From assembly GCA_022826565.1 (NCBI GenBank), contig JAJDUP010000041.1, forward strand, positions 1 through 64,000: a DNA stretch of 64,000 nucleotides, given 5' to 3'. How positions within the stretch are numbered: position 1 is the first letter of the stretch; each line of letters starts with the position of its first letter. Shown here piece after piece: positions 16,601-24,787 of the stretch. The translations under genes and the position numbers were made by a program. The DNA is from Gemmatimonadota bacterium (lineage in GTDB: Bacteria > Gemmatimonadota > Gemmatimonadetes > Longimicrobiales > Gaopeijiaceae). Below the pieces are notes generated by a model, which worked only from the letters and a program-made list of their open reading frames with translations, was not told where the DNA came from and searched no databases.

Positions 16601-17230
16601 GCGTATGGCGACTCCTTCGACGGCGTCCCTTACATCCTGCTCACCGGGGACGGCGGGCGGAGCTGGGCGCGGATTCCCGCCGATGCCGCTCCGGCGGCCA
16701 ACCAGGGCGAGGGCGGCTTCGCGGCCAGCGGCACGTGCGCCCGCGCGGGTGATTCGGGACGCGGCTGGATCGTCACGGGAGCAGGCGGCTCCGCGCGGGC
16801 GTTCACCACGATGGACTACGGTGAGACGTGGACGGCGGCCGAGGTGCCCATGGCGAGGGGCGATGCCGCGGGGAACTTCACGCTCGCCATGGCGGACGGG
16901 TCGCCGTTGATGGCGCTGGGCGGGGATCTGGGCGCGCGCGAGGAGGTGGTCGCGGCGAACGCGGCCGTCACCAGGGATGGGGGCCGCACCTGGACGGCCG
17001 CCAGCGCCGCGCCGATCGACGGAGCCGTGTACGGGAGCGCGGTCGGCCGCTGGGGCCCCTACCGGAATATCGTGGCGGTGGCGCCGCCCGGCGCCGCGTA
17101 CACCAGCGACATGGGTGCAACGTGGCACCCACTTCCGGGTGTGAGCGCCTGGGCGGTCGAGTTTGCGCCGGGCGGCCGGGTGGGCTGGGCCGCCGGAGAA
17201 GGGGGGAGGATCTGGCGAATCGAGTGGTGA
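13631..17230 (+). CDS. Secreted three-part protein: TolB-like propeller, CehA/McbA-type PHP-like domain, C-terminal Ycf48-like propeller
   Basis: 1,199 residues from GTG 13631, chosen because it leaves a compact signal peptide (MTTRLLAVAAIALAATLAPPPARLAAQ); an in-frame ATG at 13538 would add 31 unusual residues. Residues ~40-390 hold PD40-type strands (WHPGGERVAVAMSG, FSPDGGRIAYVS, WSPDAEWIAFVA). Residues ~455-730 resemble the CehA/McbA metallohydrolase group, starting at GWFSGSTHVHMNYAG with later HxH-type and VGGEDS motifs. A Gly/Ala-rich linker (~870-905) leads to Ycf48/BNR-like repeats (TVDGGEAW, TADGGETW, TGDGGRSW, TRDGGRTW). A periplasmic or surface hydrolase is likely; the substrate is unknown. 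Its TGA overlaps the next start. Confidence 0.75.
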   Translation: MTTRLLAVAAIALAATLAPPPARLAAQGAYPAASHGGNYMHNFYFPPAPSSSPWYPAWHPGGERVAVAMSGSLWEVDIATGDAHEIVHGPDYYSSPNYSSDGAWLLYTADDGGGTIDLEVMNTATGERLRLTEGAHIHTDPRFSPDGGRIAYVSTAPGGYFNVYIRPFAEGAWTGPEVSVTSDNSFGRDRLYFGAWDMHISPSWLPGGEELLIVSNRDVALGSGNVYRVPARAGGIEDRQLVLAEQTLYRTQPHVSYDGQRFVYSSTAGAADQFQNLYVQPTTGGEPYKMTFFDHDAFHPRWSPDAEWIAFVANGGGPRNPNGLPQLYLLEANGGRLRRVDITERHWARPTGTLTVTTTDAAGVPMASRVHLTAADGKFHAPADAYARVAREGDRIFHHPGSFTVELPAGEVEMTVVRGFETEPVTSTAVIRPGETTVMTVTLTEISDLSDEGWFSGSTHVHMNYAGNLRNSLANLMMMSAAEDQDVVAEQVANKDNRILDHQYWIPGGGPHPLSEPDRLLVVGQEYRPPFYGHVFMFGHREHLIAPYAMGYEGTGIESLYPSNTDMMLKAKAQGATTAYVHSFYNGDPLDGNLGGAKGFVVDAALAAADAVEWSTPQDGWPPVYAVWSNGIRATVVGGEDSISSLHATPLVGSMRTYVRTPDGELTMDGWFQGIRDGNSFVSSGPLIEFTVDGRGPGEELDLDGPGEVRLRGRVWSVVPMERVELVVDGDVVRTWEPAGDRKSLDIDDTLAIGASGWIHLRVEGAPEDSWPLDTSYPQAFTNPVWVTVASRPIRSAGAADYALRWIDKLEAMAQVWPGWRSEWEQEHVSGQFEEAREVYRRRGAEAGDDVGAAGGDPGAARSTGAASGTGTPLPAITEQSSGTTEVLQAISPVSAETVWASGHGGVILRTVDGGEAWQRVAAPAADSLQFRDIHGFSSRTAIALTAGTGPASRIYRTADGGETWTLGFLMDAPEGFLDCLDFWDGERGFAYGDSFDGVPYILLTGDGGRSWARIPADAAPAANQGEGGFAASGTCARAGDSGRGWIVTGAGGSARAFTTMDYGETWTAAEVPMARGDAAGNFTLAMADGSPLMALGGDLGAREEVVAANAAVTRDGGRTWTAASAAPIDGAVYGSAVGRWGPYRNIVAVAPPGAAYTSDMGATWHPLPGVSAWAVEFAPGGRVGWAAGEGGRIWRIEW

Positions 17231-18537
17231 GGCGGCCTGGGCGGGCACGCCGGGCGTTCGGTGCGGGGTGGGCGCGTCAAGCCGTATGCGCGCTCTGGGC
17301 CGTGCTGGCATGCGGCGCCGGGAGCGTCGCAGCCGCCCAGGAACGGCCGCCCCGCATCGAGGGCAGGGTGGTCGACCGCACGACGGGCGCCGCGGTCGAA
17401 GGAGCCACGATCGTGCTGGGGCGCCTCGGGGCCGAGGCGGGGGATTCGGCCCGCGCCGAGACGGTTACCGATCGCGCGGGGATGTTCCGGTTCGAGCAGG
17501 CAGCATCCGGCAGCCACCAACTGACGGTCACCCACGTCGCCTACGGCACCCTGGGCGAAGAGGTCGCCATCGCACCGGGTGACCGCATCGTCCTCCGGGT
17601 CACCCTCTCCCCGACCGCGATCGCGCTGGAGCCCGTCACCGTCGAAGTCTTCAGCGACGAGGCGCGCCGGGACCGGGCCCTCGGCACCGCCCGCAGAAGG
17701 CTCACGGCGGCCCAGCTGGAACCGGTCTCAAGATCCGGTGACCACCTGGCCAACGCCCTCGCTCGCCTCCTGCCGGGGGTGCGCGTTCGCAGCGGACGCA
17801 GTCAACCGGGCGAACTCGTCTGCCTGGAGTTCCGCGATCCGGCTTCGATGGCCTCCCCGGGGTGCCGGACGCCGCTGGTCATCGTGGACAACGTCCGCCA
17901 GGCCAACGGCCTCGTCACCCTCAACACCCTCCCGATCAGCCACATTCGCAGCGTCGAAGCGGTATCGCCCAGTGAAGCGGGTGTGCGCTACGGTGCCGAT
18001 TCCAGCTACGGCGTGATCCTTATCGAGACCGTCGCCGGCGGCGCACCCCTTTCCCAGCCGGGCGACGGCAGCAACCCTCCCTACCGGGACAGGACATACA
18101 ATTGGGCGCTCGAGTCGGAGCCCTATCCCTGGGCCAAAGCGCTGGGCACCGCTTTCGTCGCGAACGCGGCCGGACTGCTGGCCGGGTACGCCGTGTCGCA
18201 GAGGTGCCTGAGTTTCGACGATCTGTCGCAGCACTTCACCGGTGCGCGTTGCGGCGCGCTGGGCAATGCCGGGTCGCGGCTGTTCCTGTACGGCACGCCC
18301 CAGATCGGCGTCGGCTACCTCGCGGGGCGCGTGGGCGCCACCGACCTTTCGCGCGGCAGCATGTGGACGAATGCGGTCGCGGGTTCGATCATGGCAGTCC
18401 CCGGAATCGTGTTGGCGATCACGAGTGACAAGGACGGCTTTCCCGCATCGACGGAGATCGGGGTCGTCATGTCGGTGCTCGGGGCCCCGGTAGCCACCGT
18501 GGTGGCGGATCGGCTATTCCGCCAGGTGTGGCGCTAG
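17227..18537 (+). CDS. Carboxypeptidase-regulatory plus TonB-plug domain protein lacking a beta-barrel
   Basis: 436 residues from GTG 17227, which overlaps the upstream TGA by four bases (GTGA). A signal peptide (QAVCALWAVLACGAGSVAAAQ) is followed by a carboxypeptidase regulatory-like fold (~41-118: RIEGRVVDRTTGAAVEGATIV...GMFRFEQ) and a TonB plug-like region (~150-265, with PLVIVDNVRQ and IETVAGG). Where an outer-membrane receptor would have a ~600-residue barrel, this protein has about 160 residues with several hydrophobic stretches (WAKALGTAFVANAAGLLAGYAV, AVAGSIMAVPGIVLAI, IGVVMSVLGAPVATVV). Transport by itself is unlikely; function unknown. Confidence 0.65.
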   Translation: MRRPGRARRAFGAGWARQAVCALWAVLACGAGSVAAAQERPPRIEGRVVDRTTGAAVEGATIVLGRLGAEAGDSARAETVTDRAGMFRFEQAASGSHQLTVTHVAYGTLGEEVAIAPGDRIVLRVTLSPTAIALEPVTVEVFSDEARRDRALGTARRRLTAAQLEPVSRSGDHLANALARLLPGVRVRSGRSQPGELVCLEFRDPASMASPGCRTPLVIVDNVRQANGLVTLNTLPISHIRSVEAVSPSEAGVRYGADSSYGVILIETVAGGAPLSQPGDGSNPPYRDRTYNWALESEPYPWAKALGTAFVANAAGLLAGYAVSQRCLSFDDLSQHFTGARCGALGNAGSRLFLYGTPQIGVGYLAGRVGATDLSRGSMWTNAVAGSIMAVPGIVLAITSDKDGFPASTEIGVVMSVLGAPVATVVADRLFRQVWR

Positions 18538-18726
18538 CGACACCTCTTCGGCCTCGTGGGGGAGTGCTTCGTGCTTTGTTGGCCAAAAAAGGGCGAAAGT
18601 GGCGGACAAAACCCGCTCCGGGATCGATTCTTCGCGCCTCCGGTCATCCCCGCCTTGTACGTTACGGTCACGGCGCCGCCTGAAACCCGCAGGCGGCCGA
18701 ACCCCGATCAAACCGTTGGAGGAAAG

Positions 18727-19233
18727 ATGTCGAAGAAGGGCAGACTCGCAGCGTTCGACCACGTCGCAGCTGGCACGAGGTTGGTTCTGGCGGCCGTCCC
18801 GGAGGACCGGATGGACTGGCGTCCTCACGACAAGTCATGGACGCTCGGGGAACTCGCGAGCCACTTGGCAAACCTTCCGAACTGGGCGGTTCCAACGCTT
18901 GTCCAGTCCGAACTCGAACTGTCTCCGGATGCTGGCGGACCCCCACCGAGGGCGGCATTCGCCACGAAGGGCGAGATGCTCGAAGCATTCGAGAACAGTA
19001 CCGCTACCGCCCGGATCGCGATCGAGAATACGTCGGACGAGGTGCTGGCGGGTCCGTGGACCCTGCTCCTCGATGGCGTACCTCGATTCACGATGCCCAA
19101 GGCCGCTGTCCTCCGCACCTTCGTCTTCGACCACATGATCCACCATCGGGCTCAGCTGGGAGTCTATCTGCGTCTTCTAGACGTGCCTGTTCCCCAGACG
19201 TTCGGGCCGACCGCCGACTTCCCCGACATGTAG
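18727..19233 (+). CDS. DinB-family (DUF664/YfiT-like) putative metal-dependent protein
   Basis: 168 residues. The DinB four-helix plan is visible: WTLGELASHLANLPNW with a first His, and a DHMIHHRAQLGVYLRLL helix with two further His residues forming the usual metal-binding triad. Family members are metal-dependent thiol transferases or hydrolases acting in detoxification; the substrate here is unknown. ATG 18727 is chosen over an earlier in-frame start because GGAGGAAAG precedes it directly. It stands alone after a 190-base gap. Confidence 0.8.
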   Translation: MSKKGRLAAFDHVAAGTRLVLAAVPEDRMDWRPHDKSWTLGELASHLANLPNWAVPTLVQSELELSPDAGGPPPRAAFATKGEMLEAFENSTATARIAIENTSDEVLAGPWTLLLDGVPRFTMPKAAVLRTFVFDHMIHHRAQLGVYLRLLDVPVPQTFGPTADFPDM

Positions 19234-19372
19234 GTCCGACTTCCCGGCATCCAGGGACGATGTCCGCGGCGTGCGGGGACGACTTCACGGCGCGCAGGAC
19301 GATGTCTCGCGGCCGGGCGGCCGGAGGTGCGGGCGACTCTCGCCTCCGCGCTCGCATTCGCTAGCTTCCCCC

Positions 19373-20080
19373 ATGAGAACACTCGATCCCGGGGGCTTCG
19401 ACCTCCTTACATTCGACTGCTACGGAACGCTGGTCGACTGGGAAGCGGGCATCATCGCGGCGGCGGGGCACGTCTGCACGAACCACGGGGTGTCCCCCGC
19501 CGAGGCCGGGATTCTCTCCGCCTTTGGCGAAGCGGAGCATGTGGTTCAGGGGGAAAGATACCGCACCTATCGGGAGGTGCTGGCGCTCACACTCGAGGAA
19601 ATGGGCGGCTCGCTCGGCTTCCGCCCCACCGACGCCGAATGTGACGCCTTTGCGGACTCGGTCGGAGACTGGCCGCCCTTTCCCGATACCAGGGCTGCTC
19701 TGCAGCGACTGGGCGGGCGCTACCGGCTCGGCATAGTTTCAAACGTCGATGACGATCTCTTCGCCGAGACCACGAGGCGCCTGGGCATCGATTTCGACTG
19801 GGTTGTCACCGCGCAGCAGGTGGGCAGTTACAAGCCCGCTCCCGCCCACTTCGAGGAGATGGTCATGCGCTCGGGGATTCCAAGGGATCGGACGCTGCAT
19901 GTCGCGCAGAGCCTCTTCCACGACATCGGCCCGGCGTCGGCGCTGGGCTACGCCACCGTGCATGTGAACCGGCCCAGCCGCGGAAGCGGGAGCGGCGCCA
20001 CGCCCCCCTCCAGCGCCCGTCCCGACGCCGAAGTGCCCGACATGGCCGGCGTGGTCGACCTGTTGCTGGCCGACAGATGA
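19373..20080 (+). CDS. HAD-superfamily hydrolase, haloacid dehalogenase type II-like
   Basis: 235 residues. Motif I is LTFDCYGTLVDWE with the nucleophile Asp, motif II Ser is in IVSNVD, the Lys is in SYKPAPAHFEEM, and the acidic motif is shortened to the HDIGPA region. The DCYGTLVDW form is typical of L-2-haloacid dehalogenases and related phosphatases. It would hydrolyse a small organic acid halide or phosphate by an aspartyl-enzyme intermediate. The ATG of the next gene overlaps its TGA, so the two are coupled. Confidence 0.8.
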   Translation: MRTLDPGGFDLLTFDCYGTLVDWEAGIIAAAGHVCTNHGVSPAEAGILSAFGEAEHVVQGERYRTYREVLALTLEEMGGSLGFRPTDAECDAFADSVGDWPPFPDTRAALQRLGGRYRLGIVSNVDDDLFAETTRRLGIDFDWVVTAQQVGSYKPAPAHFEEMVMRSGIPRDRTLHVAQSLFHDIGPASALGYATVHVNRPSRGSGSGATPPSSARPDAEVPDMAGVVDLLLADR

Positions 20081-20616
20081 GCAACGACTCCCAGGGGTCC
20101 ATTGGCCGGCACGCAGAGCGTAGCGCGGACGGCCCCTCCGCGTCTGGCGCCCCTGCCAGCTCGGACCGCCCCGGCACGCCGGACGGTCGCGACGGCATTC
20201 ACACCATCCGCGCCAGCGGCATCCACCGCGGCTGGAACGGGATCCACTACAAGACCGGCCTCTCGGCGAAGAACGTGCCCGCCCGCGAGCTGTCCATGAA
20301 CGTCGCCCGGATCCCGCCCGGCGGGGTCGCCTTCGCTCACATCCACGTCGACTTCGAGGTGATGCTCTACATCCTCGAGGGCACCGTGCGCCACGACTTC
20401 GGCCCCCACCTGCGCGAGTCCATCGTCAACCGGGCCGGCGACTTCATCTTCATCGAGCCCGGCGTCCCGCACGAGGTCGTCAACATCAGCGGCACGGAGG
20501 ACGTGGTGGCCGTCGTCGCCCGCTCGGACGCTTCGGAGTGGGAGAACATCGTGGATTACGACCCCGAAACCGGCGAGGTGATCCCCAGGCGGGAGGCGAG
20601 CCGCGAAGGCTCGTGA
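20077..20616 (+). CDS. Cupin-domain protein
   Basis: 179 residues with a low-complexity Ser/Gly-rich first ~40 residues, then one cupin barrel (~55-160). Metal-site motif 1 is GVAFAHIHVDFEVMLYILEG (His, His, Glu) and motif 2 is GDFIFIEPGVPHEV (His). Such proteins are small metal-dependent oxygenases or isomerases, or sugar/organic acid binders; nothing here narrows it further. ATGA overlap with the HAD gene indicates a two-gene operon. Confidence 0.8.
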   Translation: MSNDSQGSIGRHAERSADGPSASGAPASSDRPGTPDGRDGIHTIRASGIHRGWNGIHYKTGLSAKNVPARELSMNVARIPPGGVAFAHIHVDFEVMLYILEGTVRHDFGPHLRESIVNRAGDFIFIEPGVPHEVVNISGTEDVVAVVARSDASEWENIVDYDPETGEVIPRREASREGS

Positions 20617-20647
20617 GCGGGGCCGCTCCGGCCGGGGCGAGTTGGCC

Positions 20648-21049
20648 CTATGGCCAGGACGCGATCACGATCCCCTGCGCCACCAGCGCGACCCCGTTGT
20701 ACAGGATGTTGAGCCACGCCAGTCCGGCCTTGCGTCCCTCGTAGGCGACCGACTGGTGCGAGACCGGAAGCACGAAGGCGACCAGCGCCATCAGCCCCAC
20801 ATGCACGCCGACCATGGCGCCGCCCGCGTACTCCGCGAGCAGCTGGGCCAGCACGAACGCCGTGACGAGCGACAGCAGAAAGCCCAGGCCGTGGGTCTTG
20901 AGGGGATTGAATCCCTCGCGGAGCTCTTCCTCGGTCGTTTCCATCAGGGCCATCCAGCGCTTGCCGAAAAGCGGGCCGTACCAGAGCGCGCCGATGATCA
21001 TCGGAACGATTCCCGCGACCAGGACTGCGAGCAGATTGACGTCGTGCAT
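20648..21049 (-). CDS. DUF1761 family membrane protein
   Basis: 133 residues with four hydrophobic segments (LLAVLVAGIVPMIIGALWYG; GFLLSLVTAFVLAQLLAEYA; VGVHVGLMALVAFVLPV; AWLNILYNGVALVAQGIVIA). The pattern 'GALWYGPLFGKxW...LKTHGLGFLLSLVTAFVLA' fits DUF1761, whose function is unknown. It lies convergent to the cupin gene and is followed on the left by only 31 bases. Starts ATG 21049. Confidence 0.75.
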   Translation of the reverse strand: MHDVNLLAVLVAGIVPMIIGALWYGPLFGKRWMALMETTEEELREGFNPLKTHGLGFLLSLVTAFVLAQLLAEYAGGAMVGVHVGLMALVAFVLPVSHQSVAYEGRKAGLAWLNILYNGVALVAQGIVIASWP

Positions 21050-21428
21050 GGTGTGTTTCCTCGGGCTGGAGGTGGGTGAGGGGCTGGATCAGCGGCCCCC
21101 GTTGGTCTTCAGAATCCTCGAATCGTAGCGGAAGTCCTCGATTCGGCCAGTCTTGATCTGGCAGGCACACACATCGGCCTCCGGAGAACATGTCTTCGAC
21201 TGTCCGGCAGTGCTCAGGTCCCGCCAGGCGCCACGCTTCAACGAATTCTGTCACCCGCGGTCAGCTGAACACGCCGTCGCGAAGGCGTCCGATCAGCTGC
21301 TCAACCTCCCTGCCGCCTGCTTCGGTGGAAGCTCGCGTCAGCGGCGACTCGCCTTCCAACAGCTCATTTCGCTCATCACCGCAACAGTGGCCGGCCCACG
21401 GAGGCGTGGTAGCGAGCGGTACCCCCCG
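21050..21428. other. Intergenic region upstream of the DUF1761 gene, no gene recognised
   Basis: 379 bases. Short minus-strand peptides such as QIKTGRIEDFRYDSRILKTNGGR and GREVEQLIGRLRDGVFS can be read but lack starts and are interrupted by stops, so they may be decayed coding sequence. No transposase, tRNA or terminator was recognised. Confidence 0.25.
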
Positions 21429-22193
21429 CTAGAACGTCTTCGCCATCCGGTCCAGAAACGCGCGCTCATCCGGCGTCAGCGCCCTGGGGCCGACCTTCCT
21501 GACCTTCCGCAGCAGGAAATCCACCTCTTCGCGGTTGATCTCGTGGAGCCGGTCCCGGGGAATGGCGTCCCAGCGGGTGAGCGCATCGGCATCGGTCGCC
21601 TCGGGCGCGACCTGGGTCGGCGGCGTTCGCACGACCACCCGGCGGTGCCGGCGGCGCTCCCATGCGCGCAGGAACAGCCAGCCGGTGGCGAGCCCCCCCA
21701 GATGGGCGGAGTGCGCGATCCCGTCCTGGGCGCCAGCTACCCCCGCGAAGAGGCTCGATGCCACCATGAACAGCGCGAGCATGCGGGCCTGGATAGGAAG
21801 AACGCCCCAGATGTAGATCTCCTCGCGCGGCCAGTAGCGGGCGAACCCCAGCACCACTCCGTACACGGCCCCGGACGCGCCGACGACCGCGGCGGTGGGC
21901 GAGAACGCGAAGAAAAGCAGCGCGCCCCCGACGCCGCACAGCACGTAAAACCAGATGAAAGTTCTGCTCCCGAGCCGCTCTTCCAGCCTCGGTCCGAAGA
22001 AGAAGAGCATGAGCATGTTGAAGAAGATGTGCGCGAGATTGGCGTGCAGGAACGCATAGGTCACGAGCGTCCAGGGCCTGAAGATCGCCAGCACGGGGAT
22101 GAACGCGAAGTCGCTGCGGAGACCCGGGTTGAAGGATGTGAGCAGGTAGATGACCACATTGGCCAGCAACAGACGCTGCACCCATGGCGTCAT
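21429..22193 (-). CDS. Rhomboid-family intramembrane serine protease
   Basis: 254 residues from ATG 22193. Six hydrophobic segments are visible. Catalytic Ser lies in GASGAVYGVV and His in AHSAHLGGLATGW, the rhomboid dyad; HANLAHIFFNMLMLFFFG is the conserved loop and helix after the first membrane segment. A cytosolic C-terminal tail of ~75 residues (INREEVDFLLRKVRKVG...LDRMAKTF) is typical of rhomboids in this group. It cleaves membrane proteins within the bilayer; the substrate is unknown. GTG 22199, two codons earlier, is an alternative start. Confidence 0.9.
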   Translation of the reverse strand: MTPWVQRLLLANVVIYLLTSFNPGLRSDFAFIPVLAIFRPWTLVTYAFLHANLAHIFFNMLMLFFFGPRLEERLGSRTFIWFYVLCGVGGALLFFAFSPTAAVVGASGAVYGVVLGFARYWPREEIYIWGVLPIQARMLALFMVASSLFAGVAGAQDGIAHSAHLGGLATGWLFLRAWERRRHRRVVVRTPPTQVAPEATDADALTRWDAIPRDRLHEINREEVDFLLRKVRKVGPRALTPDERAFLDRMAKTF

Positions 22194-22302
22194 CAACACG
22201 CGGCTACCCTCTTCTCCGCCGGGATTCTCGAATCACTGTTCCATTCTGCTCCATTCTGCGTCAAATCTATTGGTAGCCCCGCGGGCGGACCATCGGGGCC
22301 GG

Positions 22303-23244
22303 CTATCGCCCGCCGCAGCCATCGGCCCGCGCCTGCAACTCGCCGGGAAGCAGCACCGCATGGATGAAGGAGTGGACGGGTGTGGGGACGCCGACGGTTG
22401 CCCCCAGCCGCACGGCCGCCCCGGTCCAGGCATCGAGCTCGGAGGGTCGACCCGCGGCGATGTCGCGCTGGAGCGACGAGGTGCCCTCGGCCGGGAAGGT
22501 GTCCACGGTGTTCAGCGCGAAGCGAACCGCATCGCCTTGCAGTGACACCCCGTGGGCGGCTGCCACCGCTCCGATCTCTTCCATGGCTCGTCGCAGAAGG
22601 GACCGGCTCTCGGGGAGGGTGCGCACCGGCCCCAGCGGCATCCGGCACGCACCGCAGACACCGCCCACCGAGCAGACGAAGAGGAACTTCAGCCAGATCG
22701 CCGCATCGATGTCGGCCGGCACCTCGGCGTAGACCCCCGCGCCCTGCAGGGCGGTCACAAGCGCGTCGACCCGGGGGGATCCACCGCCGTCCCACTCGGC
22801 AATCGCCACGTACGGGTCCACGCCGACGTGCCGGATCTCGCCAGGCGCCGCCACTTCGCTGATGATGCGCGTAAGCCCCTTGCCCATGCGGCCACGCCCA
22901 ACGGCGGGGACGAGTGCCTCGTGGGCGTCAACGCCGTTCAGCAGCGGCACCACCAGGGTGTCGCGGCCCAGCAGCGGCCCAATGCCTTCGCGGACGGCGG
23001 CCAGTTGCATCGACTTCACCGCCACGATGACGGCGTCGACCGGGCCGATGTCGCCGGGGTCGTCGGACGCGGCCGCTGGCCGCACCGTGAAGTCCCCTCC
23101 CGGCGAGCGCACGCCGAGGCCCCGTTCGCGAATGGCGGCCAGGTGGGCGCCGCGCGCGATCAGGGAGACCTGGTGGCCGGCGCGGGCCAGAACCGCGCCG
23201 TAGTAGCCGCCGACGCCCCCCGCGCCGTAGATGGCGATTTTCAT
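22303..23244 (-). CDS. Ketopantoate reductase family protein (ApbA/PanE-like)
   Basis: 313 residues. The N-terminal NADP-binding Rossmann motif is IAIYGAGGVGGYYGAVLARAG. The family signatures VPLLNGVDAHEAL and WLKFLFVCSVGG (active-site Lys) are present, as is the C-terminal FPAEGTSSLQRDIAAGRPSELD with Ser and Glu ligands. Ketopantoate reductase makes pantoate for coenzyme A; many paralogues act on other 2-oxo acids, and no pan genes are adjacent, so the specific role is open. It is divergent from the M24 peptidase gene. Confidence 0.85.
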   Translation of the reverse strand: MKIAIYGAGGVGGYYGAVLARAGHQVSLIARGAHLAAIRERGLGVRSPGGDFTVRPAAASDDPGDIGPVDAVIVAVKSMQLAAVREGIGPLLGRDTLVVPLLNGVDAHEALVPAVGRGRMGKGLTRIISEVAAPGEIRHVGVDPYVAIAEWDGGGSPRVDALVTALQGAGVYAEVPADIDAAIWLKFLFVCSVGGVCGACRMPLGPVRTLPESRSLLRRAMEEIGAVAAAHGVSLQGDAVRFALNTVDTFPAEGTSSLQRDIAAGRPSELDAWTGAAVRLGATVGVPTPVHSFIHAVLLPGELQARADGCGGR

Positions 23245-23331
23245 GGGGGCGAAGTTACCCTGATCACCGGCAGGCTCAAAGTCCGGTCGAACGCACAGAC
23301 CACCCGGTCAGGCGACAAGGGGAAGGCATCG

Positions 23332-24783
23332 ATGATTCTGTACCATGAAGGGACGCGCGTTTCGGTCCCGCACACCTCTGCCAGGCAACGGACGCGTGCG
23401 CCGACCGTCCTGCGGCGCGTCCCGGGGTCGCTTCTCCTGACCTGCGCCGCCGCCATCGCCGGCCTTTCCCCCACGGCGCTCACCGCCCAGGCATCCGAGC
23501 AGCGCTACAGCGACTGGGTCCGGCGCGATTTCCGACCGCAGGAGTACGAATACCGCCGCGGCCGCACGATGGACGGGCTGCGGGCATCCGGCGGCGGCCT
23601 CCTGCTCACACCGTCCTCGGATGGCTCGACCCACGGCGGCACCTTCCGCCAGTTGGACGACTTCTGGTACCTCACCGGCCTCGAGGTCCCGCAGTCGATG
23701 CTCGTGCTCGACTCCGACCGGAGCCGGTCGCTGCTCTTCATGCCGACGCGGGATCCGCGATTCGACAATCCGGGGAGGCCGAACGACTTCCCGGGACGGC
23801 CGCTGCTGGATGATTACCGGCTGCGCAGCAACGCGGGGATCGACGAATACCGGGACATCGCCGACCTCGACGCCTACCTGCGTGGACGGTTTGCCGAAGG
23901 AGCAATTGCGCGCGTCAACGCAGGCGCGGCGGGGCCGGTGCCGGAGCCGGAGGTGCCGCTGATCGGGGCCGTCGAGGCTCACGTCGCCCTCATCCACCGA
24001 CTGCGGTCCGACTACGCGGAGGCGGAGATCGCGAATGCGTTCGAGGTCGTTGCGCGCATGCGGATGATAAAGTCGCCGGCCGAAATCGGGCGTATGCGGG
24101 GGGCCGCGGACGCGACCATGGCGGGGATCCGTGCCGCCGCCGACAGGATCCGGCCGGGCGTGGACGAGCGGAGTCTGCAGGGGGAGTTCGAGCGCTCGTG
24201 CCGGAGCTTCGGTGCCCAGTCGATCCCGTTTACGCCGATCGTGAAGTCAGGGCCGAACAGTCTGTGGCCGTGGCGCGTGCTGGCCGCGCACTATGACCGG
24301 CGCAACCGCGCAATGGAGGACGGCGATCTGGTGATTCTCGACGTCGGCTGCGAGGTGAACGGGTACGTGAGCGACGTCGGGCGCACCTTCCCGGTGAACG
24401 GGTCGTTCTCGGATGTGCAGCGGGAGAAGCTCGCGGTGAGCAATCGGGCGGCGGCGGCGATCATCGCGGCGGTGCGCCCCGGGGTGACGCTGCGCGAGCT
24501 GACGGCGGTGGCCTACGAGGCCATCCCCGACGACGAGGAGCCGTACATGCAGACGCCTTCGTTCTTCGGCCACCACATCGGCCTGTCGGTGGGCGATCCC
24601 GCGCTGCTCGACGAGCCGCTGGCGCCCGGGATGGTCTTTACGGTGGAGCCGTGGTACTACAACCACGACATCGGCGTGTCGGTGTTCGTCGAGGAGGTGG
24701 TGCTGGTGACGGAGGACGGGGTGGAGGTGCTGACGGAGGGGTTGCCGCGGGACCCGGGGGCGCTGGAGGCGATGGTGCGGTAG
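23332..24783 (+). CDS. Secreted Xaa-Pro aminopeptidase-like M24B metallopeptidase
   Basis: 483 residues from ATG 23332, preceded by AAGGGGAAGG. Residues ~20-52 form a signal sequence ending TALTAQ. Residues ~55-210 form the creatinase-like N-terminal domain and ~250-480 the pita-bread fold. Metal ligands: Asp in ILDVGCE and Asp in YVSDVGRTF, His in GHHIGLSVGD, Glu in TVEPWYY, Glu in VFVEEVVLVT. It would remove N-terminal residues before proline from peptides in the periplasm. It is convergent with kynureninase, 4 bases apart. Confidence 0.85.
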   Translation: MILYHEGTRVSVPHTSARQRTRAPTVLRRVPGSLLLTCAAAIAGLSPTALTAQASEQRYSDWVRRDFRPQEYEYRRGRTMDGLRASGGGLLLTPSSDGSTHGGTFRQLDDFWYLTGLEVPQSMLVLDSDRSRSLLFMPTRDPRFDNPGRPNDFPGRPLLDDYRLRSNAGIDEYRDIADLDAYLRGRFAEGAIARVNAGAAGPVPEPEVPLIGAVEAHVALIHRLRSDYAEAEIANAFEVVARMRMIKSPAEIGRMRGAADATMAGIRAAADRIRPGVDERSLQGEFERSCRSFGAQSIPFTPIVKSGPNSLWPWRVLAAHYDRRNRAMEDGDLVILDVGCEVNGYVSDVGRTFPVNGSFSDVQREKLAVSNRAAAAIIAAVRPGVTLRELTAVAYEAIPDDEEPYMQTPSFFGHHIGLSVGDPALLDEPLAPGMVFTVEPWYYNHDIGVSVFVEEVVLVTEDGVEVLTEGLPRDPGALEAMVR

Positions 24784-24787
24784 GGGC

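Noticed and set aside
13346..17311. 1,321-codon open frame on the minus strand
   Set aside because: It runs antisense to the propeller/PHP-like gene, is extremely rich in Val/Gly/Arg, and has no domain motifs. Long antisense frames are expected in DNA of this GC content.
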